In this document: one piece after another, positions 1 through 6,665 of the stretch
Layout of the letters: every line of letters begins with the position of its first letter
Position numbering within the stretch: the stretch's first letter is position 1
Assembly: GCA_016932075.1 (NCBI GenBank)
Contig: JAFGDP010000140.1
Location: forward strand, 39,302 to 103,301
Length of the DNA: 64,000 nt
Origin: Chitinispirillaceae bacterium
GTDB lineage: Bacteria; Fibrobacterota; Chitinivibrionia; Chitinivibrionales; Chitinispirillaceae
Direction: 5' to 3'
Translations under genes and position numbers: made by a program
The notes under the pieces: model-generated
What the model was told of the DNA's origin: nothing
Seen by the model: the letters and a program-made list of their open reading frames with translations, nothing else
The model's database searches: none

Positions 1-330
1 GATACCATCTATGTCCGTAACAGCGACTTTACCATTATCAAGAAATGTGCCGTGCGTGCCGGACATACGCCGGTGACCAGACTCAACGAGCTCGAATGGG
101 TTAAAGGATTGCTTTATGCTAATATATGGCAGAGCGACACTATTGCGGAGATCAATCCCAGAAATGGTACGGTGCTTCGGTTCATCGACTGTTCCGGATT
201 GACCGCGCTTGAAAAGCCCGCTTCACCCGACCATGTTCTCAATGGAATCGCGTTTGATCCCGCCGCAGCGGTTTTTTATCTGACCGGAAAAAAGTGGAAG
301 CGCATGTTCGTCGTGAAAATCGAGAAATAA
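1..330 (+). CDS. Glutaminyl-peptide cyclotransferase (glutamine cyclotransferase family), C-terminal part
   Basis: The frame is open from the first base of the window, so only the last 109 residues are present and the start lies outside. Family-typical segments are visible: LNELEW, ANIWQSDTIAEINP, the LNGIAFDP stretch and a final TGKKWKRMFVVKI block. These match the last blades of the glutamine cyclotransferase beta-propeller (PF05096). Known members cyclise N-terminal glutamine to pyroglutamate and are usually exported; the signal peptide cannot be seen here. The gene converges on larB with only 7 bp between the stops. No terminator hairpin is obvious between them. Confidence 0.85.
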   Translation, partial: DTIYVRNSDFTIIKKCAVRAGHTPVTRLNELEWVKGLLYANIWQSDTIAEINPRNGTVLRFIDCSGLTALEKPASPDHVLNGIAFDPAAAVFYLTGKKWKRMFVVKIEK

Positions 331-337
331 CCGGTGA

Positions 338-1093
338 TCACTTCCGCGTTACGATGCCCGCTGCTGCGCAGGCCGCGCCGAACCCGTTGTCGATATTGAC
401 TACCGTAAGTCCGGTGGCACAGGAGTTCAGCATGGCAAAGAGCGGTACCAGACCGCCAAGATGCGAGCCATAGCCAACCGAGGTAGGTACCCCGATGACC
501 GGGCACGATACATAGCCGGCAATGACCGAGGGAAGCGCCCCTTCCATGCCTGCGATCGCGATAATAACCCCTGCTCTACGCAGTGTTTCCCGATGGCTGA
601 ACAGACGGTGGATTCCTGCAACGCCGACGTCCTTGAGCATGATCGGCGTATACCCGAGAATACTCACGGTGGCTTTTGCCTCCATGACGACGGGAAGATC
701 AGCAGTGCCCGCAGAGCAGATCACAATCGGCTTTCGTGTTTTTTTCCGCTTCCACGCCCTTGACTTGCGCCAGAAACAGCGGGCCATGTCGTCGACCTCC
801 ACCCCGGGGATCTCTTTTTGCACAGCGCTTAAAATGAGGGCGTTTGCCCGCGTTGCAAACACGGTTTCGCCATGTCCCATCTGTGCGCGGGCAATGCCCA
901 CCACCTGTTCCGGCGTTTTATTCTGGCAGAAGATCACTTCAGGGTACCCTTTTCGAATGGCACGGTGGTGGTCAATTCGGGCATATCCCAGGTCCTCAAA
1001 CGGAAGGTCCTTTAGCCGGTCAAGTGCATGGACTACTGAGATTGATCCCCGGGATACCTGTGTTAGCAGTTGCCGTAAAAATTCTTGTTCCAT
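338..1093 (-). CDS. larB: LarB, pyridinium-3,5-biscarboxylic acid mononucleotide synthase (nickel-pincer cofactor synthesis)
   Basis: About 251 residues. LarB carboxylates and hydrolyses nicotinate adenine dinucleotide as the first step towards the nickel-pincer nucleotide of lactate racemase-type enzymes. The C-terminal half is PurE-like. Landmarks are RKGYPEVIFCQNKTPEQ near the N-terminus, CSAGTADLPV, and a C-terminal block with VIGVPTSVGYG, LGGLVPLFAMLNSCATG and VVNIDNGFGAA, all typical of LarB. I chose the ATG at 1093 (MEQEFL...) because it matches the usual LarB N-terminus. An in-frame ATG at 1147 would add 18 residues that do not look family-like and lies just beyond the terminator of the upstream small gene. 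No larC, larE or larA is in the window, so the pathway cannot be completed here. Confidence 0.88.
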   Translation of the reverse strand: MEQEFLRQLLTQVSRGSISVVHALDRLKDLPFEDLGYARIDHHRAIRKGYPEVIFCQNKTPEQVVGIARAQMGHGETVFATRANALILSAVQKEIPGVEVDDMARCFWRKSRAWKRKKTRKPIVICSAGTADLPVVMEAKATVSILGYTPIMLKDVGVAGIHRLFSHRETLRRAGVIIAIAGMEGALPSVIAGYVSCPVIGVPTSVGYGSHLGGLVPLFAMLNSCATGLTVVNIDNGFGAACAAAGIVTRK

Positions 1094-1164
1094 ACCATGG
1101 CTCTTTTTCTGGAAATGCGTACTCCCTGGCTGTGCTGGCGACAGCATGCAATATACAATAAAAA

Positions 1165-1189
1165 AGGGGTGGACATCATATCCACCCCT
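1165..1189 (-). terminator. Intrinsic terminator after the small YjfB-like gene
   Basis: A perfect 9-bp stem (AGGGGTGGA / TCCACCCCT) has a 7-nt loop and is followed on the minus strand by a run of T. It lies 33 bp past the stop of the 54-codon gene at 1223-1387 and upstream of larB. That small gene therefore probably forms its own transcription unit. Confidence 0.8.
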
Positions 1190-1222
1190 GCTCCCGGATT
1201 TTATGACCGTTACGGCTCGGTA

Positions 1223-1387
1223 TCAGGCGATTACATCAATGTTCTCGCCTTTGCCGATCTCCATCCCCACGGCCATCCGTACTGCTGTTTCCATAAGCTT
1301 TTCCGACTGCTTGAGCACCGCATTCGTCGCATTTTCAAGGACTTGGTTCACTGTCTGGACCGACGCTGCTGCCACGGCTGCATCCAT
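1223..1387 (-). CDS. Small YjfB-like protein (putative motility protein family), 54 aa
   Basis: A 54-residue ORF reading MDAAVAAASVQ... and ending GKGENIDVIA. The start is well supported: GGGGAGG (1394-1400) ends 6 nt before the ATG, and a clean intrinsic terminator follows the stop. The layout resembles the YjfB-like family (PF14070): about 55-60 residues, an MD-[IA]-A-type start, a short Ala/Gln-rich amphipathic helix, a Met-rich middle and a terminal G-x-N-[IV]-D motif. In Bacillus this family is linked to the motility regulon by expression; its molecular role is unknown. No flagellar gene is seen here. The protein has no signal peptide or membrane segment. Assignment to the family is by eye; that it is a real gene is much more certain. 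Confidence 0.7.
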   Translation of the reverse strand: MDAAVAAASVQTVNQVLENATNAVLKQSEKLMETAVRMAVGMEIGKGENIDVIA

Positions 1388-1491
1388 GCACTACCTCCCC
1401 TAAGGTTTCTGGGTATACGGGAACCTTTTAGATGTATCGGAAAAACTGCCTTGAACTTTAGCTTTTTCCGTTATCATTCATGTATTCCGGA

Positions 1492-1926
1492 TCAAACGGG
1501 AAGCATGGTAACCAGTTGATCAATTTTTCTGCGGCACACCGGCAATGCTTTTTCTGCGGGAAGCACAGCGAGGTCCTTGATACTCCAGTAAATGACTTTC
1601 CTCCCCTTGAGGCTTGGACGCCTTTTTACCATACAACGATGCTCTTTCTTGTCAAGACAAATAATCATATCAAACCGCGCGACCTCACCGCCCGAAAGCT
1701 TGCGCGGCATACGGACCGGCTTTTTCACCTGGATGCCCAGGCGCTCGAGTTCAATAAGCACATCCGGAGAGATGGGTCCGGGATTCTTAAGCCGCTCAAA
1801 GTTTTCCGCAAGGCCACGCGATATGGCGCGATGCGGCATGCCCTTTGCCACGGCCGCAGCATTGAAGTACTCCTCTGCAAATCGCGAACGGTAGTAATTG
1901 CCGGTGCAAAGAAACAGTATTTTCAT
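1492..1926 (-). CDS. Low-molecular-weight protein-tyrosine-phosphatase-like protein
   Basis: A 144-residue protein that begins MKILFLCTGN and carries the C-x5-R active-site loop (CTGNYYRS, Cys7 to Arg13). Low-molecular-weight phosphatases use this Cys as the phospho-enzyme nucleophile. The family's general-acid Asp usually sits in a DP motif near residue 120; here the nearest candidate is in IKDLAVLP, without the following Pro, so activity may differ. The loop has YY where classic family members have x-C/S, which makes an arsenate reductase unlikely. The start is 5 bp beyond the stop of the HAD hydrolase gene, so the two are probably co-transcribed. Cytoplasmic; no signal peptide. Confidence 0.78.
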   Translation of the reverse strand: MKILFLCTGNYYRSRFAEEYFNAAAVAKGMPHRAISRGLAENFERLKNPGPISPDVLIELERLGIQVKKPVRMPRKLSGGEVARFDMIICLDKKEHRCMVKRRPSLKGRKVIYWSIKDLAVLPAEKALPVCRRKIDQLVTMLPV

Positions 1927-1931
1927 GCGTG

Positions 1932-2765
1932 TTACTGCGCAAAAAGAGGATTAAGATCATCAATGGAATCGATCACCAGATCGGGCTGTAGTGTAAACCG
2001 GGCAATGCTTTTCCTGGTCGCTTCGCCGCTCAGGACGCAGATCGTCAGCGCGCCGGCGTTTTTTCCCGCGGCAATATCGGTATACAAACGGTCGCCAATA
2101 GCAGTCACCCGGGCCAGCGGCACCTTATGGTGTGCGGCAAGCTGCTTGATCATTTCAGGCCGCGGCTTTCCAACGACGTATGGCTTTTTCCCGGTCGCCT
2201 GCTCGATCATGAAACAGATCGACCCGCAGTCTGGGATGCTCTTATGGCGTGCGACCGGACACACGTAATCAGGATTGGTGGCGATATAACCGCACCCGCG
2301 ATCAATAAGATCGCAGGCGATCCGCAGTTTTCCATAGTTCAGCTCCGTATCAAAACCAGCCACGACATAGTCGACCTCACCGCTTCCGCCGGTAATCACA
2401 AGGCCGTAGGACGCAAGCTCGCATGCCAGCGACCGCGTTCCGAGCACGTAGACCTTTGCGCCTTTCTTTTTGCGACTGAGATAGTTGCCGGTCGCCTGTC
2501 CTGAAGTATAGATGTTTTCCAGGGCGACAGGAATACCGAGCTTCGCTATTTTTTTCCGGTAGTACGATGCGCTGCGGGATGAGTTGTTGGTGATAAAGAC
2601 ATAGGGAATACCGCGCGTTCGCAATGATCGGATAAACTCAGGCGCGCCGCGAATCGGTGCATCACCTAGATATACCGTGCCGTCTAGGTCAAATACAAAC
2701 AGCCCTGTCTTCTGTATCTGCTCCTGTCGTGTAGCAGGGATATGCATCATCGGGTATGGCAGCAA
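1932..2765 (-). CDS. HAD-superfamily IIA phosphatase (NagD / p-nitrophenylphosphatase-like)
   Basis: A 277-residue HAD hydrolase. Motif I is FDLDGTVYLGD (nucleophile Asp and acid/base Asp), motif II is ITNNSS, motif III is the Lys of VVGKPRPEM, and motif IV is GDRLYTDI. The long segment between motifs II and III, with ATNPD, is the type IIA cap. Relatives dephosphorylate small phospho-metabolites such as nucleotides, phosphoglycolate or PLP; the substrate cannot be read from sequence. The start may be the ATG at 2765 or the one 15 bp inside (MHIPATR...); neither has a strong Shine-Dalgarno. It lies directly upstream of the tyrosine-phosphatase-like gene and 127 bp after the sigma factor gene. 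Confidence 0.85.
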   Translation of the reverse strand: MLPYPMMHIPATRQEQIQKTGLFVFDLDGTVYLGDAPIRGAPEFIRSLRTRGIPYVFITNNSSRSASYYRKKIAKLGIPVALENIYTSGQATGNYLSRKKKGAKVYVLGTRSLACELASYGLVITGGSGEVDYVVAGFDTELNYGKLRIACDLIDRGCGYIATNPDYVCPVARHKSIPDCGSICFMIEQATGKKPYVVGKPRPEMIKQLAAHHKVPLARVTAIGDRLYTDIAAGKNAGALTICVLSGEATRKSIARFTLQPDLVIDSIDDLNPLFAQ

Positions 2766-2892
2766 CCGGAAAGAAGGGGTGAAATGATGCGCTGATTACG
2801 CGAATAAAATACGTTATGCAGAATAGGAATTCGAAAAAAGCAAAACGCTGCCCGCGCCCCTGCCCCATGAAAGCTGGCGGCAACGACCACTC

Positions 2893-4413
2893 CTACGCTT
2901 CGTCGACCTCCGCGACGGCGCCCACCCCCTCTCTCCAGGGGGCCAGCTCTTCAGACCGCGCCGATTTCCGCAGCTTCCGAAGCGCCTTGATCTCAATCTG
3001 GCGGATCCGTTCGTTGGAAAGCCTGAGACGGTCACCGACCTCGCCCAGCGTCTTGATCCGCCCGTCATCAAGACCGAACCTCATGATCACGGTCTGCTTC
3101 TCTTTTGGTTCGAGCGAATCGAGCACATGCTTGATATGCTTGCGCAGGTCTGCCAGCGACAGCCGTTCAAACGGGTCTTCGGTATGAGGATCTTCGATAT
3201 ATTCGCCGATGGTCGTATCGTCGTCACCCACCTGCATATCGAGCGACACGGGATTCAGGACGCTTTCGAGCGCGCTTGCCACCTTCTCCCGCGTGATCCC
3301 GAGATGGTCGGCGATCTCTTCGACCGTCGGCTGCCTTCCGATCTTCATGCTGTACGTGCGTGAATACTGGTCGATTTTGGAAAACAGATCGAGCGTATTG
3401 GCAGGAATATGTATGGTCTTGGATTTCTCGTTTATCGCGCGGAGAATAGCCTGCCTGATCCACCAGATCGCGTACGTGCTGAACTTGTACCCCCTGTGAT
3501 AGTCGAAATTCTCCACCGCGGTAATGAGCCCCTTGTTTCCCTCCTGGATCAGATCGCTTATTTCAAGGCCCCGGTGAATGTAGCGTTTCGCCACGCTGAC
3601 CACCAGACGCACATTCGCCTCGATGATCGAGCACTTGGCTTCATCGAGCATATCTTCCCAGTAGGTATACTCATCCAGCGCGATTTCGTTTCTTGCGGCA
3701 ACCATGAGTGAACGGTATTTGAGGAGCAGATCACGCACCTGGTGCGGATTCAGGCGCAGCTGCATGCACAGATCCACGCACTCCTCTTCAAGCCGCGAAC
3801 CGGGGTTTTCCGCTCCTGGCGGCATACCGGACGCAGCGTTCCTTTTTGTCATCATCTCAAATTCGGCACGCTTGTTCCGTATCGCGGCAATCGCAGCAAG
3901 GAATTCCCTCGTACCCTTCACCGCGGCGTCTTCATTAATTGAAAATTCATCCTCCAGCTGCAGCACATCAATGCACTTCATGCTCCCTTCAGAAAGCTTG
4001 TGCGCGATGTGATACAGGGTTTCAAGGATCACCTTTTCCCTGAATGCGCGGTTCAGCATCTGATACTTGGCAAACCGCATGAGAATGGCGTGCTGCACCT
4101 CTTCGCCGCGATTCATAAGCCGTGCCTTGCCAAGCCCCTTGAGATAGACCCAGGTCGGATCGGAAAAACGGCTCCTTCCCTCCATGGCGGCGTGGCGCAC
4201 CATTTTTCGGGACCTGATTTGCCCGTCCCTTTCCGGCTTTCCCTGAATGGTTATTTTGTGCTCTTTGAGGATCCCCCGCACCTTTACCTGTTCATCCGCT
4301 TCAGGGACCAGCTCCCCTATCTGCTCTTCGGTGACAAATCCCTGCAGCCTGATGTGCTTTCCCAGTTTCCGCAGAACCTTATCTTCAAAGGAATTTTTTT
4401 CGTACATTCGCAT
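2893..4413 (-). CDS. rpoD: Primary sigma-70 factor RpoD/SigA
   Basis: A 506-residue sigma-70 protein with the full primary-sigma layout. An N-terminal helical segment (about residues 10-55) resembles region 1.1. Region 1.2 ([11 protein letters not shown]) follows, then a non-conserved linker of roughly 100 residues. Region 2 contains [22 protein letters not shown] and the -10-reading helix [20 protein letters not shown]. Region 3 starts around KTIHIP, and region 4 has [22 protein letters not shown] with the recognition helix [15 protein letters not shown]. Having both 1.1 and 1.2 argues for the housekeeping factor rather than RpoS. Small departures from the usual region 2 text (GNKGL for GNMGL, ILRAI for ITRAI) are unlikely to change function. 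A second in-frame ATG lies two codons in. The C-terminus carries about 15 extra residues ([14 protein letters not shown]). Confidence 0.93.
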   Translation of the reverse strand: MRMYEKNSFEDKVLRKLGKHIRLQGFVTEEQIGELVPEADEQVKVRGILKEHKITIQGKPERDGQIRSRKMVRHAAMEGRSRFSDPTWVYLKGLGKARLMNRGEEVQHAILMRFAKYQMLNRAFREKVILETLYHIAHKLSEGSMKCIDVLQLEDEFSINEDAAVKGTREFLAAIAAIRNKRAEFEMMTKRNAASGMPPGAENPGSRLEEECVDLCMQLRLNPHQVRDLLLKYRSLMVAARNEIALDEYTYWEDMLDEAKCSIIEANVRLVVSVAKRYIHRGLEISDLIQEGNKGLITAVENFDYHRGYKFSTYAIWWIRQAILRAINEKSKTIHIPANTLDLFSKIDQYSRTYSMKIGRQPTVEEIADHLGITREKVASALESVLNPVSLDMQVGDDDTTIGEYIEDPHTEDPFERLSLADLRKHIKHVLDSLEPKEKQTVIMRFGLDDGRIKTLGEVGDRLRLSNERIRQIEIKALRKLRKSARSEELAPWREGVGAVAEVDEA

Positions 4414-4512
4414 GCTGCCGCCTGCTTGACCGTGTCCCGAGACCGTTTCTGATAGTGCAATGCCCGAACGTTACAGCTGCCACGCCAGGCATTCCATCGA
4501 AATCCGTCTTAT

Positions 4513-4541
4513 ATTGTATGATGAAGGGGCCAAGGGAGCAA
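4513..4541 (-). promoter_or_regulatory. Candidate sigma-70 promoter for rpoD
   Basis: On the minus strand TTGCTC (4536-4541) and TACAAT (4513-4518) are separated by 17 bp, about 100 bp before the rpoD start. This is a plausible housekeeping promoter read by eye only. Confidence 0.35.
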
Positions 4542-4697
4542 GGTGGAATCTTCCTGAAATCCAAATGCGTTGCAGTAATACGGGAACGTGCTGGTGCGCA
4601 ACAACCGGTTTTTGGGATCGCATTAAAACGGCCATTTTCTGTGGTACGAATGGCAATTCTCCATAATGGAAATTTCCAGGTCAACCCAATAAGACTA

Positions 4698-4862
4698 TCA
4701 CTGGGTATATTGAGATTCCGGATCATGCGAAGGCTCTGCGGTCTTTTCGGGACAACACTTCCGATACGCCGCTCCCGAGTGTTCCCTAAAAGGGAACACC
4801 GAGGATGCGGGCCAGAGACTCATATCTCGCAGGAGGTGAATAGCAACGGCATAAACACGCAT
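4698..4862 (-). CDS. Possible 54-aa leader ORF with sequestered Shine-Dalgarno
   Basis: In the 490-bp gap between rpoD and pyrK a 54-codon minus-strand ORF (MRVYAVAIHLL...) starts 8 nt after AGGAGG, part of a longer exact Shine-Dalgarno match (AGGAGGTGA). Codons 9-12 contain the exact complement (TCACCTCCTG), so the mRNA could fold its own ribosome site shut (see 4830-4877). The product is not recognised. It has a short apolar start, two adjacent Cys and no full membrane helix. It would be transcribed towards rpoD. It may equally be chance coding around a hairpin that serves pyrK on the other strand. Confidence 0.25.
   Translation of the reverse strand: MRVYAVAIHLLRDMSLWPASSVFPFREHSGAAYRKCCPEKTAEPSHDPESQYTQ
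4779..4799. repeat. Perfect inverted repeat GTGTTCCC-N5-GGGAACAC
   Basis: An 8-bp perfect inverted repeat with a TAAAA spacer, about 105 bp upstream of the pyrK start. The symmetry suits a dimeric regulator operator or a small RNA hairpin. There is no T-run on either side, so it is not a standard terminator. The rest of the 4414-4903 gap shows nothing beyond the features listed here. Confidence 0.45.
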
Positions 4863-4877
4863 CACCCTCACCTCCTG
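4830..4877. promoter_or_regulatory. 10-bp inverted repeat pairing Shine-Dalgarno with anti-Shine-Dalgarno
   Basis: CAGGAGGTGA (4830-4839) and TCACCTCCTG (4868-4877) are exact reverse complements separated by 28 nt. Each strand therefore carries an extended Shine-Dalgarno sequence that can pair with its complement. On the plus strand it ends 26 nt before the pyrK ATG and could be part of the pyrKD leader. On the minus strand it precedes the 54-codon ORF. Confidence 0.5.
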
Positions 4878-4903
4878 ATGTATTTTGCTCGCAGAGCTTT
4901 TGT

Positions 4904-5674
4904 ATGAAACAATTCAGCTCAACCATAGTCTCCAACCGCCCCATCAGCACTGATTTCTATGAAATCGGGTTTTCCTGGGACAGAGCGGTTGTTTCTCCGC
5001 ACCCCGGCCAGTTTTTCACGGTGCGGATTTCGGAAACGACCGTGCCCCTGCTCAGGCGGCCGTTCGCCTTCTCAGGATACGCTGCGGATTCTGGCCGCGC
5101 CGCAATGATCTACCAGAAACGTGGCCGCGGAACCGAAATAATGGCCGCGAAAAAACCAGGAGATACCCTTGACCTGCTCGGCCCCCTGGGCACAGCCTTT
5201 CCCCTGTCGGATAAAGAAGCTTCCGTGCTGCTGGTGGCAGGCGGCATCGGACTGGGCCCGATCATGTTCCTCGCAACGGCACTCACTGCAAACGGCCAAA
5301 GCGTACGGTGTATCTTTGGGAGCCGCAACGCCGGTCTTGTCCCTGATCTTGCCCCCTTTCACGCGCATTCCCCTGTCATTTGCACTGACGACGGCAGCGC
5401 AGGGTTCAAAGGCACCACTGTCGATTATATCATGTCAATAGAACAGACCGTTACCCGTGCTACGGTTATCTATGCGTGCGGCCCCATGCCCATGCTCAAG
5501 GCATGCCATACGCTGGCGCTCAGAAAAAAATGTGCGTGCTTTGTCTCCGTGGAGCAGGTCATGGCGTGCGGCGTTGGCGCCTGTATGGGGTGCGCAGTCA
5601 AAACCGCAGCCGGCGGCTATGCTCGGGCCTGTCATGAAGGCCCGGTATTCAACAGCAACGACCTGCAATGGTGA
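4904..5674 (+). CDS. pyrK: Dihydroorotate dehydrogenase B, electron-transfer subunit PyrK
   Basis: A 256-residue flavo-iron-sulfur protein that passes electrons from the PyrD flavin to NAD+. The N-terminal FAD barrel has PGQFFTVR and LLRRPFAF. The NAD-binding domain has VAGGIGLGPI (about residue 110) and the YACGPMPML loop. The C-terminal [2Fe-2S] site is MACGVGACMGCAVK followed by a fourth Cys in ARACHEGPVF. All expected cofactor residues are present. Its last codons overlap the pyrD start (ATGGTGA), so the two subunits are translationally coupled. The Shine-Dalgarno before 4904 is weak, and the inverted repeats upstream may control it. Confidence 0.93.
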   Translation: MKQFSSTIVSNRPISTDFYEIGFSWDRAVVSPHPGQFFTVRISETTVPLLRRPFAFSGYAADSGRAAMIYQKRGRGTEIMAAKKPGDTLDLLGPLGTAFPLSDKEASVLLVAGGIGLGPIMFLATALTANGQSVRCIFGSRNAGLVPDLAPFHAHSPVICTDDGSAGFKGTTVDYIMSIEQTVTRATVIYACGPMPMLKACHTLALRKKCACFVSVEQVMACGVGACMGCAVKTAAGGYARACHEGPVFNSNDLQW

Positions 5675-6603
5675 CCGATATGGACCTCTCGCTGCGCATC
5701 GGCACCCATACCCTTCACAACCCGGTCGGTGTGGCATCAGGCACGTTCGGCTACGGCAGTGAGTACGAGCAGTTCATGGAGCTTTCGCGGCTTGGCGCGA
5801 TCTATACCAAGGCCGTCACCCTGGAGCCGCGGGAAGGAAACAGCATTCCGCGCATTGTGGAAACCCCTTCGGGCATACTGAACTCCATCGGCCTTGCCAA
5901 TGTGGGTGTCCAGCAATTTCTCTTTGAAAAACTCCCGGTCCTGGCCGCGCTCCCCTGTGCAATCATCGCCAATGTCGCAGGCTCGACCGAAGACGAATAC
6001 GCCCAGGTGCTGGAGCTTCTCGAAACCGCGCCACGCCTCTGGGGCTATGAGATCAATGTCTCATGCCCTAACGTATCGCACGGCGGCCTGGCATTCGGCA
6101 TTGATCCCGGCCAGATCGAGCGGCTTACCAGACGCCTTCGCGCGCTCACGAAAAAACCGCTTATTGTCAAGCTCACGCCCAACGTTACTGACATTACCGT
6201 TATCGCAAAAGCGGCCGAAACCGCCGGCGCGGACGCGGTCTCCTGTATCAATACACTCATCGGCATGGCGATCGACACACACACGAAAAAGCCGGTGCTG
6301 CCCGCAGGAAGCGGCGGCCTGTCGGGCCCGGCAATCAGGCCAATCGCTGTCGCCATGACGTGGAAGGTATGCCGCGCCGTTGCCATCCCGGTCATCGGCA
6401 TCGGCGGCATCATGTGCGCCGACGACGCGCTCCAGTTTCTTTTGGCAGGTGCGTCTGCCGTGCAGGTGGGGACCGGAACGTTTGTCGATCCGAGAATACC
6501 GGTGCAGGTGCTTGAGGGGATTGAAGCGTATTTGCGAAAAGAAAAAATTGAAAGTTATGCCGCGTTTATCAGACAGACGAACCCAAATCGTCCAAACGCG
6601 TAA
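5668..6603 (+). CDS. pyrD: Dihydroorotate dehydrogenase B, catalytic subunit PyrD (class 1B)
   Basis: A 311-residue FMN TIM-barrel enzyme that oxidises dihydroorotate to orotate, the fourth step of pyrimidine synthesis. Class 1B is indicated by the NVSCPNV motif, whose Cys is the catalytic base, and by the pyrK partner just upstream. Other landmarks are NPVGVASGTFGYG, PRIVETPSGILNSIGL, KLTPNVTDI, NTLIGMAID, GSGGLSGPAIRPIA and GIGGIMCADDALQFLLAGASAVQVGT, which forms the phosphate-binding end of the barrel. The start overlaps the pyrK stop by 7 bp. A second ATG four codons in (MDLSL...) is also possible. It converges on the lipoprotein gene at 6666 with 62 bp between the stops and no clear hairpin. 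Confidence 0.95.
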   Translation: MVTDMDLSLRIGTHTLHNPVGVASGTFGYGSEYEQFMELSRLGAIYTKAVTLEPREGNSIPRIVETPSGILNSIGLANVGVQQFLFEKLPVLAALPCAIIANVAGSTEDEYAQVLELLETAPRLWGYEINVSCPNVSHGGLAFGIDPGQIERLTRRLRALTKKPLIVKLTPNVTDITVIAKAAETAGADAVSCINTLIGMAIDTHTKKPVLPAGSGGLSGPAIRPIAVAMTWKVCRAVAIPVIGIGGIMCADDALQFLLAGASAVQVGTGTFVDPRIPVQVLEGIEAYLRKEKIESYAAFIRQTNPNRPNA

Positions 6604-6665
6604 AATACGGAAGAAGCGTCCGAAAAGAGACTATTCATGCTATCGGCGCCTCTGCAAAACCGTTG

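Noticed and set aside
522..1403. 293-codon plus-strand frame across larB
   Set aside because: It is a shadow of larB and the YjfB-like gene, whose motifs and ribosome sites are clear on the minus strand.
1492..1926. Reading the LMW phosphatase as arsenate reductase
   Set aside because: It lacks the two redox Cys (C-x6-C-P) that are present in the real ArsC at 28833-29306.
4455..4907. 150-codon plus-strand frame in the rpoD-pyrK gap
   Set aside because: No Shine-Dalgarno, atypical composition, and it runs across both inverted repeats; the gap is better explained as regulatory.
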